A DNA stretch of 64,000 nucleotides from assembly GCA_006176705.1 (NCBI GenBank), contig QRFJ01003314.1:114136-178135 (forward strand), read 5' to 3'. Positions 1 through 12,149 of this stretch are shown here, in pieces. Each line of letters opens with the position of its first letter. Position 1 is the first letter of the stretch. The translations under genes and the position numbers were made by a program. Below the pieces are notes generated by a model, which made no database searches, was not told where the DNA came from, and saw only the letters and a list, made by a program, of their open reading frames with translations. The stretch is from Cocos nucifera. Lineage: Eukaryota > Streptophyta > Magnoliopsida > Arecales > Arecaceae.

Positions 1-1697
1 TACCATGTTTATCAGTTTAAATCCGACTCTTTACTTTTTAAATTAATTAAAAATTATGAAGAGACTAGTGAGTCAGGTTGAATCCATAGAGAGGCAATGA
101 TTTATTTCTAAAATCTTTGAATCTTTTATTTTTTTATTTTTTTTAGAAGAAAAGAAAAGAAGAGTTTTTGAAAATTAAAGTCAAAAAATAGATTTATAAA
201 TAAAAATAAAATTTAAATTATGCAAAAATAAATTTGATACTAAGATCTACTATTTAGATCTTAGCAACTACTTGCATAGTAAAATTAAAAAGCAATAAAG
301 AATAATTAATTTAAAGAGCTAGAATTGAAAAGAATAATGAAACTTTCTTTATTAAATTTAAAACTAAGATGCAGAATTTAAATACAAGAAATTAAAGAAA
401 AATTCAAAAGAATTTTAATACAAGAAATTAAAAAAAAAGAAAAAAGAAAACTAGAAGGAGATCGCAGATCAGCGTAGGCATGAAGATGGCGTAGAAGACC
501 GGCTCTTCTTCTCAGCACCTGCAGCTTTGAAGCAACCTTTAACCCAGAGCTTGGCTTCCACCCTATACCTTAGCTTTTCTTCCAACCTAGATCTCCTCCT
601 TTCTTAGAGGCTTAGGATCCTTTTTATAGAGCTAGGAAGAGGTTGGATATTTATTTCTAAAAGGCAATATGTGGGACTAATTGCCTTTGTAATCATCAAA
701 ATAAAAATCTGAATAAAATTTGAATAAAAATAACTCTGATATTATGACTCTGGTAAATCTGGTAAAATCTGGCTATTCGATAGGAATCCGAACGGTTCAA
801 AAATCATCAAAATCGGATGCCTATCAGCCCAGATCAAGCTCGAATTAAATTCTGGACCATTCCGATCATGCTTGATGGAGGAAATCTGGCCATTGCAAAT
901 CGCGCTTCGGAGAGTCCTGATCACCGTCGGGAGCGTTCTGGACCGTCGGATCGAAGCTGGAATCAAGCGCTGCCATTCCGATGGTGATCCGAGTGAAATT
1001 GAAACAATCGAAAAAAATGCTGACCGTCCGATCTTAACCGCAATCAACCACCACCGTCCGATCGCGCAATTTACTGTTCCCATGGACCGCGTGGACCGGC
1101 CGCACCGCACCGCAACCAATCAATCGCCTTCTATTCACCGAGTGAAAAGACCAAAGATTGCCCTGTGAGCCATGATAAATTTTCTGTAGACCCTTTAAGG
1201 GTCTAGGTCCACCACGTGGCAGGCTCTGATTCGCCGGATTTCTGCTGAGCTGGCGGTCCACACTGTGCTCGTAGACCGGCTGATGGCTTCAATGAGCTTG
1301 AGTCGGCTATTGATGGCTGGCTTGCGCATGGCTTGGTCGGCTTGGCTTGCGTGGCTGGACGGCCGGCTGCTGCGGCATGGCGGCTTGAGCCGTTTGAGCC
1401 GTATGTTATTTTTTATTTAATTTTTATTTATTTTATATTTTTAAAAATTCATATCTTTTTCATTTTAGCTCCGTTTTACTTGAAATTTATTTGTGATCAA
1501 AAAAATGAGCTCTTTCTATTGATAAAATTTTAAAATTTTTATTTTTTAATTTTTATTATTTTTTAATTAATTTTTTAATTAATAAAAATATGAATTTTTC
1601 AAAAATTATATATAAATTGATTGATAATTCTTAAAAATTAATATAAATTAATTAATAAATTAATACTTTTATTGGTGAATTTATACGATACTTATCA
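1..1697 (-). repeat. 3' LTR of Athila-1 (outer end cut by window)
   Basis: This is the reverse complement of the LTR type at 51953-53581. It ends at 1691-1697 with CTTATCA, the complement of the TGATAAG LTR start. A TATA-box sequence lies at 622-628. The GC-rich stretch 850-1250 keeps many CpG sites and repeats the CCGTCGG/CCGTCCGATC motif. By eye it is closer to the Athila-2 LTR than to the 5' LTR of its own element. Confidence 0.93.
622..628 (-). promoter_or_regulatory. TATA box in Athila-1 3' LTR
   Basis: TATAAAA on the minus strand in the context CTCTATAAAAAGGATCC, the same context as in the Athila-2 5' LTR (52961). It would be the core promoter; in a 3' LTR it would read outward past the element. 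Confidence 0.65.
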
Positions 1698-1710
1698 CAC
1701 CCCCCAACTT
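1698..1710 (-). other. Polypurine tract of Athila-1
   Basis: AAGTTGGGGGGTG on the minus strand directly abuts the 3' LTR start. It is identical to the tract of Athila-2 (61456-61468). It serves as primer for plus-strand DNA synthesis. Confidence 0.88.
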
Positions 1711-2549
1711 AAGCTTTGCTCGTCCTCGAGTAAAGAAAGAATTTAATTTAGATCAATTACCATATTTTCATTGAGATCTTCCTTCACAAAGAATAAATCT
1801 AGGATTTAAGATCAAAAGTTTAGACAGTATCACTAACTAAGTATTGAGTTTCAGAAGTAAATTTCATGGCAGATTAATCAGAAACTTTCTTAGAGTTCAT
1901 CTAAAGATTTTCAGCACTTTGTTTCGTGAATACTAACTTAGCATTTGGGTGTTGATTCAAAGGGACAAATGAATCTTCTTTTTATCACCTATTTTGGTTA
2001 GTTTTCTATATACTCCCAAGTTAAGTGCATGAATTAAGGTAGCTTTCACACACTGCTTTTTTTTTTTTTTTTTTTTTTTTTTGAAAATTGTGCTGAGCAT
2101 CCTGGCCTTCCCTTCACCATTTGATGTGAACTTCTACACTTGACTTAAGGTGCAAGAGTTCTAGTTTAGGGCAATCCACATATACTCTATTTTTTGCACT
2201 TTTTTTTTTTTTAAATTTAAGCAGGTAGCTCTTTCCTTAAATTCAAGTTTCTTTAATTGAAGTATATATATAAACCATCAATTTTTAGTGATAATTGAAT
2301 CCTCAATTTAGCCTTATAATCAAACACCTGCTGTGCTTCATTAGTGTGCATGTGCAATTAGAAGTGCTGTTAGCCTTTAAATGACCTAAGTAGGCTGCTA
2401 ATGGTCTGACCAAAGTAATCTGCTTCTTAACTCGCTACCATTATTAGTTAATACTTTCTAACTTTATTACTTTTTCCTAGTTTATTTTGCTTAAGATTCT
2501 CTTTCCTGAAATATGGTTTCATCCAAAATTTTCAAAATATTTTTATTAT

Positions 2550-2586
<37 letters not shown>

Positions 2587-2914
2587 TATTATTATTATTA
2601 TTATTTTTATTTTTTTTATTTTATTATTTATTTATTTTATTTATTTTATTATTATTATTATTTTTATTTTTATTTTACCCCCAACTGAATTGACATTGTC
2701 CTCAATGGAGAGGGAAAAATAAATAAAAGGGTGTAAATTATGTTTATTTATTTAGCATGGGTCTTGAAGCTTATGATCCTTCTCCAGCTTTTTGGTCCTT
2801 CTCCAACTTAGCCTAAAAAGAAAAAAACTAAAAAGAATAAATTAGATTCAAGAAGTATTGGGTTGCCTCCCAATAAGCGCTAAGTTTATTGTCTTCAGCC
2901 AGACAAAATGCAGT
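1711..2914 (-). other. Athila-1 3' noncoding region with microsatellites
   Basis: About 1.2 kb separate the integrase stop from the polypurine tract, with no env-like or other coherent frame. It holds a T run (2057-2082), a TA run followed by long TTA-type repeats (about 2545-2690), and next to the integrase end a conserved block, GGGAGGCAACCCAA with GCGCTTATT (around 2861-2884, minus strand), also present in Athila-2 near 60240. Short frames over the TA/TTA run are low complexity. Confidence 0.8.
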
Positions 2915-4295
2915 TTAATTCATTTGTGGTTCTATTAATTGCACTTGATCAATATTTCGATTTAATGATATCCCTTCGATATATGGTTTAAGCCTTTGGC
3001 CATTTACCTTAAAAAAATTTTTAGTCCTGGGATCATAGAGTTTAATTGCACCATGTGGGAATACATGATTAACTATATAAGGTCCATCCCATCTGGATTT
3101 TAATTTTTCCAGGAAATAATCGAAGCCTTGAGTTAAATAACCAGACTTGTTGATTTGGCTCAAAGGTTTTTCTTGAAATATGTTTATCATGGAAGGCTTT
3201 CATTTTTCTCCTTATAAATTTTTGAATTTTCATAAGCTTCTTGCCTTAATTCTTCTAATTCACTTCAATTGTAACATCCGATTGGAACCAGCTTTGTTTA
3301 AATTAAAATTTAATTATTTTATTGCCCAATATGCTTTATGTTCAAGTTCTACCGGAAGGTGACATGCTTTTCCATAGATTAATCTATAGGGAGACATTCC
3401 AATGGGGGTTTTATAAGCTGTCCTATAGGCCCATAATGCATCATCCAATCGATCTGACCAATCTTTTCGATCAGGCCTAATAGTCTTTTGTAAGATATTC
3501 TTGATTTTCCTATTAGAGACTTCTACCTGACCACTTGTTTGCGGATGGTATGGTGTAGCTATCTTATGTGTCACCCCATATTTTCGTAATAAAGTTCGAA
3601 ATTGATGATTTGTAAAATGGGTACCCCCGTCACTAATGATAGCACGTGGAAATCCGAACCTGGAAAAGATATTCTTCTGAATAAATTTTAGGACTACTTT
3701 ATGATCATTGGTTCGAGTTGCTATTGCTTCAATCCATTTAGAAACATAATCGACAGCTACCAAAATGTATTCAAATCCATTGGAAGGTGGAAAAGGTCCC
3801 ATAAAATCAATTCCCCATACATCAAAAATTTCAACCTACTAAAATGGGGTTCAAAGGCATCATGTCTTTCTTTGAAATATTCCCTAAGGCTTGACACTTA
3901 AAACACTCCTGACTAAAAGTATGGGCATCCTTAAATAATGTTGGCCAATAAAAACCACTCTGTAACACTTTGGCCGCAGTTTTTCGTCCAGAAAAGTGTC
4001 CTCCACAAGCAAGAGTATGACAAAATTGTAAGATACTCCATTGTTCAGATTCAGGAACACATCTACGAATGATTTGATCAGCACAAATTCTAAAAAGCTC
4101 AGGATCTTCCCAAAAATAATATTTGATTTGAGCAAAGAATCGATCCTTTTCATTCTTAGACCAGCCATCAGGAATTTGTCCTATGACTAAGTAATTGACA
4201 ATATTTGCAAACCAAGGAGTCTTTGTATGTGAAACTGTTAACAATTGTTCATCTGAAAAAGATTCTCTGATTGATACAGGTTCATTATCTTTCAC
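2915..4295 (-). pseudogene. Athila-1 integrase (IN), fragmented
   Basis: Three frames together cover integrase. Frame 4295-3831 carries the N-terminal zinc finger (His-His, then CFKC) after the RH-IN linker. Frame 3802-3314 carries the catalytic core: D in AVDYVSKW, D in IISDGGTHF and E in QVEVSNR, the D,D-35-E triad. Frame 3190-2915 is the C-terminal part with GPYIV and a conserved tail. Breaks near 3830 and 3200-3310 separate them. It would insert the cDNA into host chromatin. This copy reads more cleanly than its counterpart in Athila-2. Confidence 0.88.
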
Positions 4296-4401
4296 TAGGA
4301 TCCTAGACAGATGGTCTGCTACAACATTTTTAGATCCCTTCTTATCTCGAATTTCAATGTCAAATTCTTGTAACAGTAAAATCCATCTAATTAATCATGG
4401 T

Positions 4402-5134
4402 TTAGCATCTTTCTTTGAGAGCAGGTATCTCAAGGCTGAATGATCCGAGTAAATTATGATTTTTGATCCTAATAAGATATGATCTAAACTTTTCTAGGGC
4501 AAACACAATGGCTAGCAACTCTTTTTCAGTGGTGGTATAATTCATTTGTGCTTCATTCAGAGTTCTACTAGCATAATAGATCACTACAGGACATTTGTTT
4601 ACCCTTTGGCCTAGGACAGCTCCTATGGCAAAATCTGAGGCATCGCACATAATTTCAAAAGGTAGTGACCAATTAGGAGGTTGTATGATTGGAGCTTTGG
4701 TCACAGCTTCTTTTAAGATTTCATAAGCTTTAAGACAATTTTCATCAAAGTTAAAAGAAACATCCTTAGCAAGGCAGATTACACAAAGGACGAGAAATTT
4801 TAGAGAACTCTTTGATGAAGCGACGATAGAATCCTACATGACCAAGAAAAGATCGAATTTGTTTGACAGAAGTGGGAGGAGGAAGTTTAGAAATTAGTTC
4901 AACTTTAGCTTTATCTACCTCAATCCCTTTCTTAGATACTATATGTCCTAAAACGATCCCTTCTTGAACCATGAAGTGGCTCTTTTCCCAGCTTAACACT
5001 AGATTAGCCTCAATACATCGTTTTAATATTTTCTTCAAATTGTTGAGGACAACTCTCAAAAGATTCTCCAAAGACTGAAAAGTCATCCATGAATATTTCT
5101 AAGAAATCTCCTATCATGTCTGAAAATATTGACA
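4402..5134 (-). pseudogene. Athila-1 RT C-terminus and RNase H, fragmented
   Basis: Frame 5086-4766 is the RT thumb/connection region (LGHIVSKKGIEVD, FLGHVGFYRRFIKEFS). Frame 4704-4402 is RNase H with D in CDASDFAIG and E in TEKELLAI. An extra C near 4487 shifts the frame after KFRSYL. The ancestral frame then meets a TGA at 4395-4397, at a position where the family normally has Arg; Athila-2 has the same stop at 58725. These enzymes copy the RNA and remove it from the hybrid. Confidence 0.85.
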
Positions 5135-6661
5135 TCATGCACCTTTGAAAAGTTGCAGGTGCATTACATAATCCGAATGGCATTCTACGGAAAGCAAAGG
5201 TTCCATAAGGACATGTAAAGGTGGTCTTTTCCTTGATCTCCTGGGTAGATTGCTACCTGATTGTATCCTGAGTATCCATCTAAAAAGCAAAAGTATTGTT
5301 GGCCTGCTAGTCTTTCTAGGATTTGATCGATAAAGGGTAAGGGAAAAGTGATCTTTTCGGGTGGTTGTATTGAGTTTTCTATAATCTATGCAGACACGCC
5401 ACCCAGTGGAAAGTCGTGTTGGTACTAAGTTTCCATGTTCAGTGCGGACAACCGTAAGTCCAGATTTTTTTGGAACAACTTGTGTAGGACTCACCCAGTG
5501 GCTGTCAGAGATAGGATAAATAATTCCAGCATCTAACCATTTAATTACCTCTTTCTTGACTACTTCTTGCATGTTAGGGTTAAGCCGTCTTTGCATCTCT
5601 CGAGTTGGTTTGGCATTATCTTCTGTATAAATATGGTGCATGCATATTGACGGACTAATTCCTTTTAAATCGGCGACGGTCCACCCTATGGCCTCCTTAT
5701 ATGTTTTTAGAATATTTACCAATTGGTTTTCCTGTTCAGTAGTTAAGTTGGAAGCAATTATTACTGGTAGGGTTTTCTTTGATCCTAAAAATACATACTT
5801 AAGTGATTCAGGTAAAGGTTTTAGTTCAAGTTGTGGTGGGGCCTGAATTGAAGGACGTAGTGGTTCAATTTTTCGCTCGGGTAAGGGCTCAACTTTCACT
5901 GACCAAGGTAATGAATGTGATGGTTGAGGTGAATTAAGCAGGGCATTTACTTCCTGGGTTTGAGTTTCTTCAGTGGGTTCATCATCTTGCAGTAAATCTA
6001 AGGAGGAATTAGATTCAACTATTTCATCTATCTGATTGATTACAAAGCAGTCTTCCTCCTCTTGGGTGTACTTTGGGGTATTAAAAACATTAATTCTTAC
6101 TTTTTGATTCCCAAAAGAAATGTCCATAGCTCCCATTTTACAGTTGATATTGGCATTGGCAGTTGCTAAGAATGGACGTCCTAAAATTATGGGATTTTGG
6201 TTCAGCTCTTGGGATGGTTCCATGTCAAGTATGAGAAAGTCTACAGGAAAATAACATTTGTCTACTCTAACTAGAACATCCTCAATCAAACCACGCGGTG
6301 TTTTTATAGATCTATCAGCTAATTGCAAAATGACTGATGTGGGTTTTAATTCTCCAATCCCAAATTTTTCATAAACCGAGGTTGGAAGGAGGTTTACACT
6401 AGCTCCTAAGTCTAGTAATGCTCGGTTAAAGGTTATACCTCCAATAACACATGAAATTAAGGGTGCACCAGGATCTTTCATCTTTTGAGGTATTGGATTT
6501 AACAGGACCGCACTTACATCCTCGGATAGCATAACTCTTTTGGTGGTTCGTGGCTCACGCTTTTGGGTGCAGAGTTCTTTAAGAAATTTAGCATAGGCTG
6601 GGACATGCTGAATTGCATCGAGGAGGGGTAAATTAATATGAACTTGTTTAAATAGTTCCAT
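5135..6661 (-). pseudogene. Athila-1 protease and RT N-terminal half
   Basis: A 508-codon frame. The retropepsin-like protease carries LLDLGASVNLLP, with Asp in the D-[LTS]-G-A active site, and the flap region ILGRPFLA follows. A linker rich in Pro, Glu and Gln leads into the RT fingers (WVSPTQVVPKKSG, GWRVCIDYRKLN). A frameshift just after RKDHF destroys the RT palm, so the catalytic aspartates are not in frame. It is collinear with residues about 600-1020 of the Athila-2 polyprotein, with only scattered substitutions. Confidence 0.9.
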
Positions 6662-8466
6662 TAGCTCCTTGTTGCGTGTTTCTTGCTTTTTTGCGAGAAG
6701 AGCCTGCTTCTAAGGCCGAAGGGAATGGGGCTTTGGGTTTATATGTCTCAGCTAATTCATCTGTTCTCTTCTTTTCTTTATCCATCTTATCAGTGTCAGT
6801 ACCAGTCTTAAGCTCAAGGTTCTTCTATATGATTATCCTCTTCTTCAAATTTCTCATCTTGGCTAACATCAGTATTGGCCTCTATCACCTGGTCTTGATA
6901 TGGGTCCTTAAGAATCCTACCACTTCTAAGTTCAGATATTGCTTTGGCATTTTCTAATTGGGGGTTCTTAGGTGGAATGTTAGATGGATGAGTAAATCCA
7001 GGTGGTTGATAGACATTGGATGGATTGTTTTTAGGATTTGCAATTGGTTGGCTTGGTAATTGACCTGGTTCTCTCCTCATGCTAGACTCAGCTAATTGTC
7101 CTATTTGAGCTTCTAGCCTGGCAATTGATTGTTGTTGGCTTAGAATTAATTGTTGAAGTTGATTGAATTTATCATCGGCTAGATTGGTCTGTTGATGAGG
7201 AGGTGGGTATGAGGGCTGATTATAATACAGTGGTTGAGAAGACTGACTAGGTTGTCCCTTATTATAGGCATAGTTCTGGTACTGGGGCCTATTTTGATAA
7301 TTTTGAACTGGTGGGATTTGGGTCTGAGCCTGAGTCTGTTGTGGTTTCCAAGAGAAATTAGGATGGTTTCTCCAACCAGGATTATATGAATTTGAATATG
7401 GGTCATTAAGTGGTTTGGAGTAACCTTGAGCAGCTTGGACTTGTTCTTGGATAAGAGGTGGTAATTGTGCAGCCGTGGGACATTCGCTTACATGATGTGT
7501 TGGACTAGCACAAATAGAGCAAATCTCCTGATAATTAGAAGCTGGTGTGTATTGTGCAGGAGATTGTTGACCTAGATTTAGGAATTGATCTAATTTCTGG
7601 GCAATAAGATCGACTTTATCTAATTTTTGTGCTATTATGTTCAAAGTCTGTCTTAGAATTAAGTTCTGGAGTTTTGATCTCATAAATTCCTGCCCATTTT
7701 TGTTGAGAAATTGATCTTTCATAAGAGGATAATGAAGCATGGTTAATAGAGTTTTCACTTAAGGTTTCAAATAAGGTATAAGCTTCATCCTCACTTTTGC
7801 TCATGAATGCACCTCCACAGGATGCATCAACCATCTGCTTATATTGATCTCCTAAACCTTCATAGAAAGCTTGTACAATTTGCCACTTAGATAGACCATG
7901 GTGTGGGCATTTTCTAAGAAGTTCCTTAAGTCTTTCCCATGATTCATGAATTTGTTCCCCTGGAAGCTGAGCAAATCCTGTGATGGCTCGCCTCATAGTA
8001 TTGGTTCGTCCTATGGGATAAAATTTCTTAAGAAATTCATGTTGCATCTCTGCCCATGTTTGAATTGTTCTTCCTAATGTGCCAAGCCAGTACTTGGCTT
8101 TATCTTTTAATGAGAAAGGGAACAAGGTCAGTCTAAGGGCATCATCAGAAAAATTTGAATTTTTACCGTAGAGCAGATTTCTAAGAATTCATCCAGATGT
8201 TTGTAAGGGTCTTCATTGGCATTCCCATAAAAAGATGGGAGCATCTGGATTGTGGTTGACTTAATCTCATAGTGACTAGCAGGGATATCAGGTATGTGGA
8301 TGCAAGTCGATGGGTTGTAGGTGGAAGGAATAAAGTATTCCTTCATCTGCCTAGGTGGTTCTTCACGATTTCCAGCCATTTGATTATCTGGTCTTAAATG
8401 AATTAGTCTTTCAATTTCAGGATCTGGTTTAACTAGGTCAGGTAAAAGTGATCTTCTACCGTGCAT
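6662..8466 (-). pseudogene. Athila-1 Gag, frameshifted
   Basis: Starts at the ATG at 8466 (MHGRRSLLPD), as in Athila-2. One missing base near 8157 shifts the frame inside the capsid region; 8125-7616 continues the capsid domain (W-rich, YWLGTLG, GEQIHESWERLKELL). An extra base near 7645 shifts it again. Frame 7645-6814 holds a CX2CX4HX4C knuckle (CSICASPTHHVSEC) and a Gln/Pro/Tyr-rich tail. Further single-base insertions lie near 6820 and 6690 (six A instead of five). Gag would form the virus-like particle. Confidence 0.88.
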
Positions 8467-9571
8467 GTACTAGTGCAATCTGATATATGGTTCAAGATAT
8501 ATATATTTTTTATTTTTTATTTTATTTTTATTATTATTATTTTTTTAAGAAAAGAAGAGAGAAAGAAAGAAGAGGATTCTAAAAAAATCCTAAGGAGTCT
8601 TAAATCTGGAGATGATAGAGAGAAGAGTTAATTTGTGGTTTATGTTTGATGTTATTTGGCAAACAAGTTAGGCAATCAATCCTGACTAAGAGTTATCCTA
8701 GATCTAGACAGCTCCTAACTGCCAAGATCACCTTCGAGCCCTCCAAAGTAGAGGATTAGCCAATCAACTGGCCAGGTAAGTGTAAAGTCGGTGGGAGTCC
8801 CCCCGTTGCTTGCCTTAGACACCAATTGTGCTTGGCCAGGTAAGCGAACAGAACCAATTAAGTAACCACCTTCTTTCGGGCCCAAGTCGTCCCTGAACCA
8901 CTTTCCTAGACACCAGTCAAATTGATTAACCCTAACTTGGTTCAACTCTTAGGATTTCTTGTCCTATTGAGCTCGAATATCCTTAAGGGTTGATGTCTAA
9001 TTGATTTTAAGAGTTAAGGTTTGGGTTAATGCAGGATGCTGGTTGGTTGTTTGTGGGCCAAGGAAGGGTGATCAAATCCCTACCTTATCTTGTTTAATGG
9101 GTTGTGCCCTTAATTTGGTTTAATATGAAATATGCAAAAAAAAAAAAATTTTTCAATCAAAGAGTTCTATGCAATTTAAACTAGATGCATGCAACTAATT
9201 AAATTCTAAAAATGCTTACCTTGCCTCCAGCAATCACCAAAAAAAATAAATAAATAAATAAAAATAAAAATAAAACTAATATGATGGATGCTCTAAATAA
9301 TTAGGGTTTCTAATCTTATGATGAGATTTTTAATTAGGTTTAAGTAGGTAATATTTTTAATTAATTTAAAATAAAGTAAATATTAAAAATAAAGAAAGAG
9401 ATTTAGGGTTTAGGAATGATCTCACCGAATAGGATTGAGAGTTTTGTTCGTGCCCTAATCTTCCTTGTTCCTTTTTTTTATTTTTTTTTTATGCAAAATA
9501 AATAAAAAAATAATGAGTAGGTAATAAAAAAAAGAAATCAAAGAAATGAAAAAATTTTAATTTTTATGCCT
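8467..9571 (-). other. Athila-1 5' leader
   Basis: About 1.1 kb of transcribed, noncoding leader between PBS and gag. It contains a small sense-strand frame (8945-8715, 76 codons) whose core is kept in Athila-2 (54228-54446), and the GGTGTCTAAGGCAAGC motif (8808-8823, minus strand) flanked by two CTTACCTGGCCA copies. The rest is AT-rich with short A and TAAA runs. Packaging or dimerisation signals are expected in this region, but that is inference. Confidence 0.8.
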
Positions 9572-9588
9572 CCCCAGCAACGGTGCTA
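9572..9588 (-). other. Primer binding site of Athila-1 (decayed)
   Basis: Minus strand TAGCACCGTTGCTGGGG differs by three transitions from TGGCGCCGTTGCCGGGG, which is complementary to the 3' end of plant tRNA-Asp(GTC). Two of the three changes fall at former CpG sites. It lies 6 bases inside the 5' LTR. Confidence 0.88.
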
Positions 9589-9594
9589 AAAACT

Positions 9595-11257
9595 TGATAG
9601 GAACACGATGTTGTCGTTAAGACACCGTGTTTATCAGTTTAAATCTGACTTTTTATTTTTTAAATTAATTAAAAATTATGAAGAGAGTAGTGAGTCGGGT
9701 CGAATCCACAGAGAGACAATGATTTATTTCTAAAATCTTTAATTCTTTTATTTTTTTATTTTTTTAAAAGAAAAAAAGAAGAGTTTTTGAAAATTAAAGT
9801 CAAAAAATAGATTTATAAATAAAAGTAGAATTTAAATTATGTAAAAATAAATTTGGTACCAAGATCTACTATTTAGATCTTAGCGGCTACTTGCAATAAA
9901 ATTAAAGAGCAATAAAGAATAATTAATTTTAAAGAGCTAGAATTGAAAAGAGCAATAAAGCTTTCTTTATTAAAATTAAAACTTAGATGCAAAATTTAAA
10001 TACAAAAAATTAAAGAAAAGGAATAAAACTCAAATGCAGAATTTAAATATAAGAAATTAAAGAAAAAAATAGAGAAAAGAAAACTAGAAGAAGATCGTAG
10101 ATCAACGTAGGCATAGAGATGGCGTAGAAGACTGGCTCTTCTTCTCAGCATGGTAGCTTTGAAGCAACCTTTAACCTTGAACTCGGCTTCCATCCTGTAC
10201 CTTGGCTTTCCTCTCACCAGATCTCTTGATTTCTAGTGGCCTAGGGTCCTTTTTATAGAGCTAGGAGGGTTGGATATTTTTTCTGGAGGCAATGTGGGAC
10301 TAAGGGCCATTTTAATCATGAAAATAGGAAGAAATCTGAGTGAAATTTGGATTAAAATAGCCTCTAAAAAAATTCTATTGAGTTTTTTTAATTTTGACCA
10401 TCAGATAGTGATCCGATGCTTCCAAAAATACCAAAAATGGACATGTAATGGCTCAAATCAAGTTGGATTAAATTTTGACCATTGGATAATGCTTGATGGA
10501 GGAAACTAGGCTGTTGATCATGTGCCTGAGAGTCTGATCGCTGTTGGGAGCTTTCTGGACCATCGGATTGAAGATGGAATCAAGCGCTGCCATCTGATGG
10601 TGATTTGGATGAAATCAAAAACCAAATCTAAGTTGGAATAAATGTTGACCATCCGATCTTGACCGCAAGCAACCACATGGATCGGCCGCACCACACATCA
10701 TAGCCAATCAATGCTCCTATCACCTAGTGAAAAGACTAGATTGCCCTGTGAGCCATAATGAATTTTCTGTAAACCCTTTAAGAGTCTAGGTCCACCACAT
10801 GGCAAGCTTTGATTTGTCCGTTTTTGCTGAGCTAGCGGTTCACACTATGCTATAGACCGATAGATGGCTTCTGGGCTTGAGTCGGCTAACGTGGCTGGCT
10901 TGGCATGCCAGCTTGGTTAGCTTGGCTTGGCACGCTTGGATGCGTCGGCTGCTACGGCATGGCGGCTTGAACCAGCTAAGCCATATGTTATTTTTTATTT
11001 AATTTTTTTAGAAATTCATATCTTTTTCATTTTAGCTTTGTTTTGCTCAAAACTTATTTTATTGTGATCAAAGAAAAGCTTTTTCTATTAATATTAAAAT
11101 TTTATTTTTTATTTTTATTATTTTTTTAATTAATTTTTTAATTAATAAAAATATGAATTTCTCAAAAATATGTATCAATTAATTATTAATTCTTAAAAAT
11201 AAGCATAAATTAATTGATAAATTGATGCTTTTATAATTAAATTTATGGTACTTATCA
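9595..11257 (-). repeat. 5' LTR of Athila-1
   Basis: A 1663-bp LTR bounded by TGATA and TATCA on the plus strand. It has a TATA box (10251-10257, minus strand) and the same domains as the other Athila LTRs, but CpG sites in the GC-rich part are mostly lost and several blocks carry indels. It is clearly more diverged than the 3' LTR of the same element. Confidence 0.92.
10251..10257 (-). promoter_or_regulatory. TATA box of Athila-1 5' LTR
   Basis: TATAAAA on the minus strand within CTCTATAAAAAGGACCC, the position equivalent to 52961-52967. Transcription would start about 30 bases further (around 10220) and run toward gag. Confidence 0.65.
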
Positions 11258-12018
11258 ATTGTCTAATGATGATCAAGGACTTGGAAGAGCTTGAGAAGCT
11301 TGGAGTGAAGTTAGATCAGGATCTATAGAATGATATAATTCTGCAATCCTTAACTGATGCATCTGGGCAGTTCATCATGAACTACCATATGCATAAACTT
11401 CAGAATACTCTAGCTGAACTTATGAATATGCTAGTTACTGCTGAGCTTTCTATGAAAGATTCTAAAGGCTTAGTACTTACTATGGAACGGACTTCTTCCA
11501 AGAGAATGTCTTTTGAAAAGAAGAACAAGTCTGTGAAAAGGCAGAAGGTGGAAGATGAAAAGAAAAGAAAGGCAGAGCTAAAGAAGAAGGCCGCTAACAA
11601 AGAAAAGTATTTTCATTATAATATTGACGACCACTGGAAGCGAAAGTGCCTTACATACCTCACCACCCTAAAGAATAAGAAGAAGACAGGTCCTTCTGGA
11701 GGTATGCTCGTTATTGAATCTAATCTTATAATTTCTTCTGCATCCAGTTGGATGCTTGACTCTGGTTCTAGTGCTCATTTATGCACTTCTGTGCAGGGTC
11801 TTGAGGATAGCAGAAGGCTGAGGGATGGTGAGATGATCCTACGCATCGAAAATAGAGCAAGGATTGCTACTTTGGTCGTGGGAATCTGTCCTCTTCAACT
11901 ACCATCTGGCTTAGATTTAGTACTTAGGGATTATTATTATGTGCCTGCCGCAAGCAGGAATTTGATTTCTGAATTTGATTTTTATTTCATGTTTAGCACA
12001 AGAAGGCTTTGTAATTAG
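11258..12018 (+). pseudogene. Copia A Gag C-terminus and protease
   Basis: Remnant of a UBN2-type Gag. After MMIKDLEELEKLGVKL a TAG stop (11327) interrupts; from 11377 the frame is open to 12018. A Lys/Glu-rich stretch leads to a zinc knuckle that has lost its first two cysteines (YFHYNIDDHWKRKC, where the family has CFHC). Protease follows with MLDSGSSAHLC, which keeps the D-S-G active site. The frame is lost after NLISEFDF by an indel near 11985. Confidence 0.85.
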
Positions 12019-12149
12019 TTTTCTTAAGGATCATTATAATATTCTTTATGAAAGATTAAAATTGCAAGTGGTTTTCTTATTAACGATCTCTACGAATTAT
12101 ATATTGATATATCTATCTTTAATATCGAGCAAAATGTGAATGCCGTAAA

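Larger units (their letters stand above)
1..11257 (-). mobile_element. Athila-1, Ty3/gypsy LTR retrotransposon, nearly full length
   Basis: Read on the minus strand, the order is 5' LTR (9595-11257), PBS, leader, Gag-PR-RT-RH-IN remnants, polypurine tract and 3' LTR (1-1697). The 3' LTR loses roughly its last 30 bases to the window edge. The PBS matches tRNA-Asp, and the protease site (DLGAS) and domain order fit the Athila lineage; the lineage is inferred from these features. The element lies inside the gag of copia A, whose sequence resumes at 11258 with a probable target duplication ATTGT. The other flank is not in the window. Frameshifts at about 8157, 7645, 6820, 6690 and after the RT N-terminus make it non-autonomous. 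No env-like ORF follows integrase. Confidence 0.93.

Noticed and set aside
2487..2722. Two overlapping frames rich in Ile, Tyr and Leu
   Set aside because: They translate the TA/TTA microsatellite in the Athila-1 3' region; low complexity, not genes.
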